A stretch of DNA of 49,142 bases from Oscillospiraceae bacterium. Its GTDB lineage: Bacteria; Bacillota; Clostridia; Oscillospirales; Oscillospiraceae. Positions 49,100 through 49,142 of the stretch are shown piece by piece; position 1 is the stretch's first letter; every line of letters begins with the position of its first letter. The notes beneath the pieces were generated by a model that worked only from the letters and a program-made list of their open reading frames with translations, searched no databases and was not told the DNA's origin. The DNA is taken from assembly GCA_017938625.1 (NCBI GenBank), contig JAGBBD010000024.1, positions 1 to 49,142 of the forward strand. Direction: 5' to 3'. The translations under genes and the position numbers were made by a program.

Positions 49100-49142
49100 A
49101 TGGAGTACATAGTAATTGGCATTTGCATCGTAGCAATCGTTG
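49100..49142 (+). CDS. Start of a further gene, cut by the window end
   Basis: ATG at 49100 with AAAGGAGG 11 bases upstream and an open frame to the end of the window. The first 14 residues, MEYIVIGICIVAIV, are hydrophobic, so a membrane protein or signal anchor is likely. The product cannot be identified. Confidence 0.6.
   Translation, partial: MEYIVIGICIVAIV

Noticed and set aside
48909-49136. A 75-residue minus-strand ORF at the window end
   Set aside because: No ribosome binding site or family pattern. It overlaps a plus-strand promoter and start with much better signals.
1-49142. CRISPR arrays, insertion sequences, prophage genes
   Set aside because: No regularly spaced repeats, transposase, integrase or phage structural genes were seen.

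Overview
The window reads as a core-genome stretch of a Gram-positive anaerobe of the class Clostridia, probably the order Oscillospirales (Ruminococcaceae/Oscillospiraceae). The placement is an inference from gene content. It rests on a Gram-positive PolC replicase next to the pyrH-frr-uppS-cdsA-dxr-rseP-ispG block, EcfA1-EcfA2-EcfT-TruA, rubrerythrin, a zinc-finger ClpE-like ATPase, DUF1292 and DUF5711 proteins, a 6S RNA, AGGAGG-type ribosome binding sites and many TTGNNN-N17-TATAAT promoters. I see no prophage, insertion sequence or CRISPR array.

Layout. 1-7.2 kb: a small (p)ppGpp-hydrolase-like protein, tRNA-dihydrouridine synthase, a class-C beta-lactamase-like hydrolase, a PlsC-type acyltransferase, rubrerythrin, acetate kinase and, divergent from it, the acetate-using tRNA-Met enzyme TmcAL. 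7.3-13.4 kb: tRNA-Arg(ACG), SbcC/SbcD, a secreted stalk protein with a decayed deacetylase domain, dCMP deaminase, and a small membrane protein whose ribosome binding site is buried in a 14-bp hairpin. 13.4-23.7 kb, all minus strand: ClpE-like ATPase, a DUF5711 membrane protein, TruA, the ECF transporter energising module, an RNA methyltransferase and a class A penicillin-binding protein. 23.8-27.6 kb, plus strand: DUF1292, 6S RNA, a strongly promoted PpiC foldase, TcdA and a transporter split into two half-size TauE/SafE genes. 27.6-34.4 kb: one giant secreted heparinase II/III-like lyase of 2266 residues. 34.6-45.1 kb, minus strand: polC, ispG, rseP, dxr, cdsA, uppS, frr, pyrH, which together cover replication, isoprenoid and lipid precursors, membrane proteolysis and translation. 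45.3-49.1 kb: GlnS, a TrmB-esterase fusion, a decayed tRNA-Pro followed by an intact tRNA-Pro(TGG), and the first codons of a further gene.

The most unusual points are these. (1) PolC has lost three of the five catalytic residues of its DEDDh proofreading exonuclease while its PHP site looks complete. (2) A complete TrmB tRNA m7G46 methyltransferase is fused in frame to a SASA/DUF303 acetylesterase-like domain. (3) A promoter, a broken tRNA-Pro copy and an intact tRNA-Pro lie in tandem. (4) Two ribosome binding sites are sequestered in strong hairpins. (5) A giant polysaccharide lyase stands alone among housekeeping genes.

All identifications come from motif reading and family knowledge. No alignment or database search was run.
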